From the NCBI GenBank assembly GCA_016709315.1, contig JADJMZ010000004.1, positions 1-64,000 on the forward strand: DNA of 64,000 bases, written 5' to 3'. This stretch comes from Ignavibacteria bacterium (GTDB lineage: Bacteria; Bacteroidota; Ignavibacteria; Tepidaquicellales; Tepidaquicellaceae). Within the stretch, counting starts at the first letter, position 1; each line of letters begins with the position of its first letter. The translations under genes and the position numbers were made by a program. A model generated the notes under the pieces. The model searched no databases and was not told the origin of the DNA. It saw nothing but the letters and a program-made list of their open reading frames with translations. Below are positions 62,896 to 64,000 of this stretch, in pieces.

Positions 62896-64000
62896 TTGAG
62901 GAAGATTATCCTATTTCTATTATTATCTTTATCTTTATCAGTGAATTCATATTCACAGTTAACACCTGCATCAGTTGAAGGTTACAAGAACAGCAGATCT
63001 CTCACATTCACAAACCCTGTTTCAAATTCATCAGAAACAAGAACAGTAGGTTTATGTTTCGGAAAAATTTACAATCCCAATTCCGGTCCGGATGTTTGTT
63101 ATTACAGCATTGATATTGTTAAAGCTCCGGGATTTTGTATGCCGAATTTTGATTATGTTGATGACTCAGTAACTATTCTCTTACCGAAAGTATGCTACAT
63201 AATCCATAGTTATTACCCTGCAGCTACTGGTCCGGGACAATTAGGAAATCTTAACAATGAGACAGCTGCTATTCAGGCGGTAATCTGGCATTATACAAAT
63301 GGTCTGAATCTTACCAGTATCACCAGTACAACCGTAAAGAACAGAGCTTTGGCAATCAAAGCTAATGTTGATGCAAACGGAACTATATGCTCACCATCAG
63401 TTACATTTGAAATTGTATCTGATTCAGATCCTGATTTCTTTTTAATCAGAACAACAAATGATAACGGAAGCGGAATTGCAGTAAATAATATTCAGCTTTC
63501 TATTTCAGAAGGATCATTAAGTCAGACAACAGTTAACACAACAGCACCTTCAGGTTATTCCGTACCGGTTCAGGTAATTGGAACAGGAACCGGAGTCATC
63601 ACCGCATATTCAGATAATATAGAAATGCCAAGGGGTACAATTTTCAGACATACATCTGATCAATGTCCGAAAGTTGTACTTGCCTGTCCGGGACCGGGAG
63701 CAAAAAGAATTACTTCCGACTGGGGAGCTTTACCTGTAGAGCTGACTTCTTTTTCAGGAACAGTAATTGAAAAGAACATCACTCTTAACTGGGCAACAGC
63801 TTCGGAACTGAATAATTCTCATTTTGACATCGAAAGAAGATCCAAACTTTCCGGAGAATGGATCAGCGCCGGCAGAGTCAGCGGAAACGGAACATCATCA
63901 GTAACAAACAACTATACTTACACTGACAGAGGTCTTTCATCAGGAAGATATAATTACAGACTGAAGCAGGTTGATTTCAACGGAAACTTTGAGTATTTCA
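62896..64000 (+). CDS. Surface thioester-domain-like protein, paralogue 3, partial at right edge
   Basis: Begins at TTG 62896 (MRKIILFLLLSLSLSVNSYS, signal peptide) behind GAAAGGAAAAAC; no ATG is in frame before it. The N-terminal domain aligns with paralogues 1 and 2: CYYSIDIV replaces YCxDL, and AAIQAVIWHY keeps the Gln (127). At the thioester Cys position there is Ser71, with a Cys three residues earlier. The FN3-like region (ITLNWATASELNNSHFDIER) is present and the sorting tail must lie beyond the window. Loss of the thioester is possible. Confidence 0.8.
   Translation, partial: MRKIILFLLLSLSLSVNSYSQLTPASVEGYKNSRSLTFTNPVSNSSETRTVGLCFGKIYNPNSGPDVCYYSIDIVKAPGFCMPNFDYVDDSVTILLPKVCYIIHSYYPAATGPGQLGNLNNETAAIQAVIWHYTNGLNLTSITSTTVKNRALAIKANVDANGTICSPSVTFEIVSDSDPDFFLIRTTNDNGSGIAVNNIQLSISEGSLSQTTVNTTAPSGYSVPVQVIGTGTGVITAYSDNIEMPRGTIFRHTSDQCPKVVLACPGPGAKRITSDWGALPVELTSFSGTVIEKNITLNWATASELNNSHFDIERRSKLSGEWISAGRVSGNGTSSVTNNYTYTDRGLSSGRYNYRLKQVDFNGNFEYF

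Overview
The window looks like a chromosomal segment of a free-living, AT-rich bacterium of the Fibrobacterota-Chlorobiota-Bacteroidota group, most likely an Ignavibacteria-type organism. The grounds are secreted proteins ending in type IX secretion sorting tails with the NYPNPFNPSTKI box, a propeller-sensor/LytTR two-component pair, and many AT-rich intergenic spaces packed with palindromic and short tandem repeats. The lineage call is inference; the 16S gene at 49867..51388 would settle it.

Layout. 1-4.1 kb: a broken propeller-type sensor kinase and its intact LytTR response regulator. 4.9-10.9 kb: a secreted protein with three Nbr1-FW-like domains, a stand-alone ATP-grasp ligase of the PGM1 type and a secreted lipase. 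10.96-11.85 kb: a palindrome array. 11.9-22 kb: an accessory block read entirely on the minus strand. It holds a canonical metK, then a MoxR AAA ATPase, an unknown 155-residue protein, a metallopeptidase/VWA protein and a divergent MetK paralogue in tight order. A WYL regulator, a DUF932-like protein, a metallophosphatase and an unknown protein follow. Both metK and the MoxR operon are preceded by the same conserved RNA-like leader. The metK copy has an intrinsic terminator and a matching antiterminator, so it looks like an S-adenosylmethionine (SAM)-type riboswitch. This SAM-linked AAA/VWA/MetK2 operon is my best candidate for an undescribed system.

22.6-46 kb: a nucleotidyltransferase, a repeat-filled gap, a second attenuator-type leader in front of a heterodimeric ABC exporter, then duplicated oligoendopeptidase and carbonic anhydrase genes. 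After these come a CorA-like transporter, a ten-heme cytochrome with a membrane cytochrome b partner, a LysE exporter, a glycosyltransferase/GH130 pair and small housekeeping or stress genes. 46.1-51.4 kb: a complete 16S-tRNA-Ile-tRNA-Ala-23S-5S operon on the minus strand. 52.4-57.6 kb: a TPR protein, thioredoxin reductase, homogentisate dioxygenase, an eRF1-like protein and an acidic protein. 58-64 kb: three paralogous surface proteins with a thioester-adhesin-like N-terminal domain and a type IX tail; the last runs off the right edge.

Caveat. About a dozen genes carry single-base indels, nearly all inside homopolymer runs. This pattern fits residual long-read error better than biology, except in the sensor kinase, where the lesions are much denser. 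Coordinates for such genes are given across the break.
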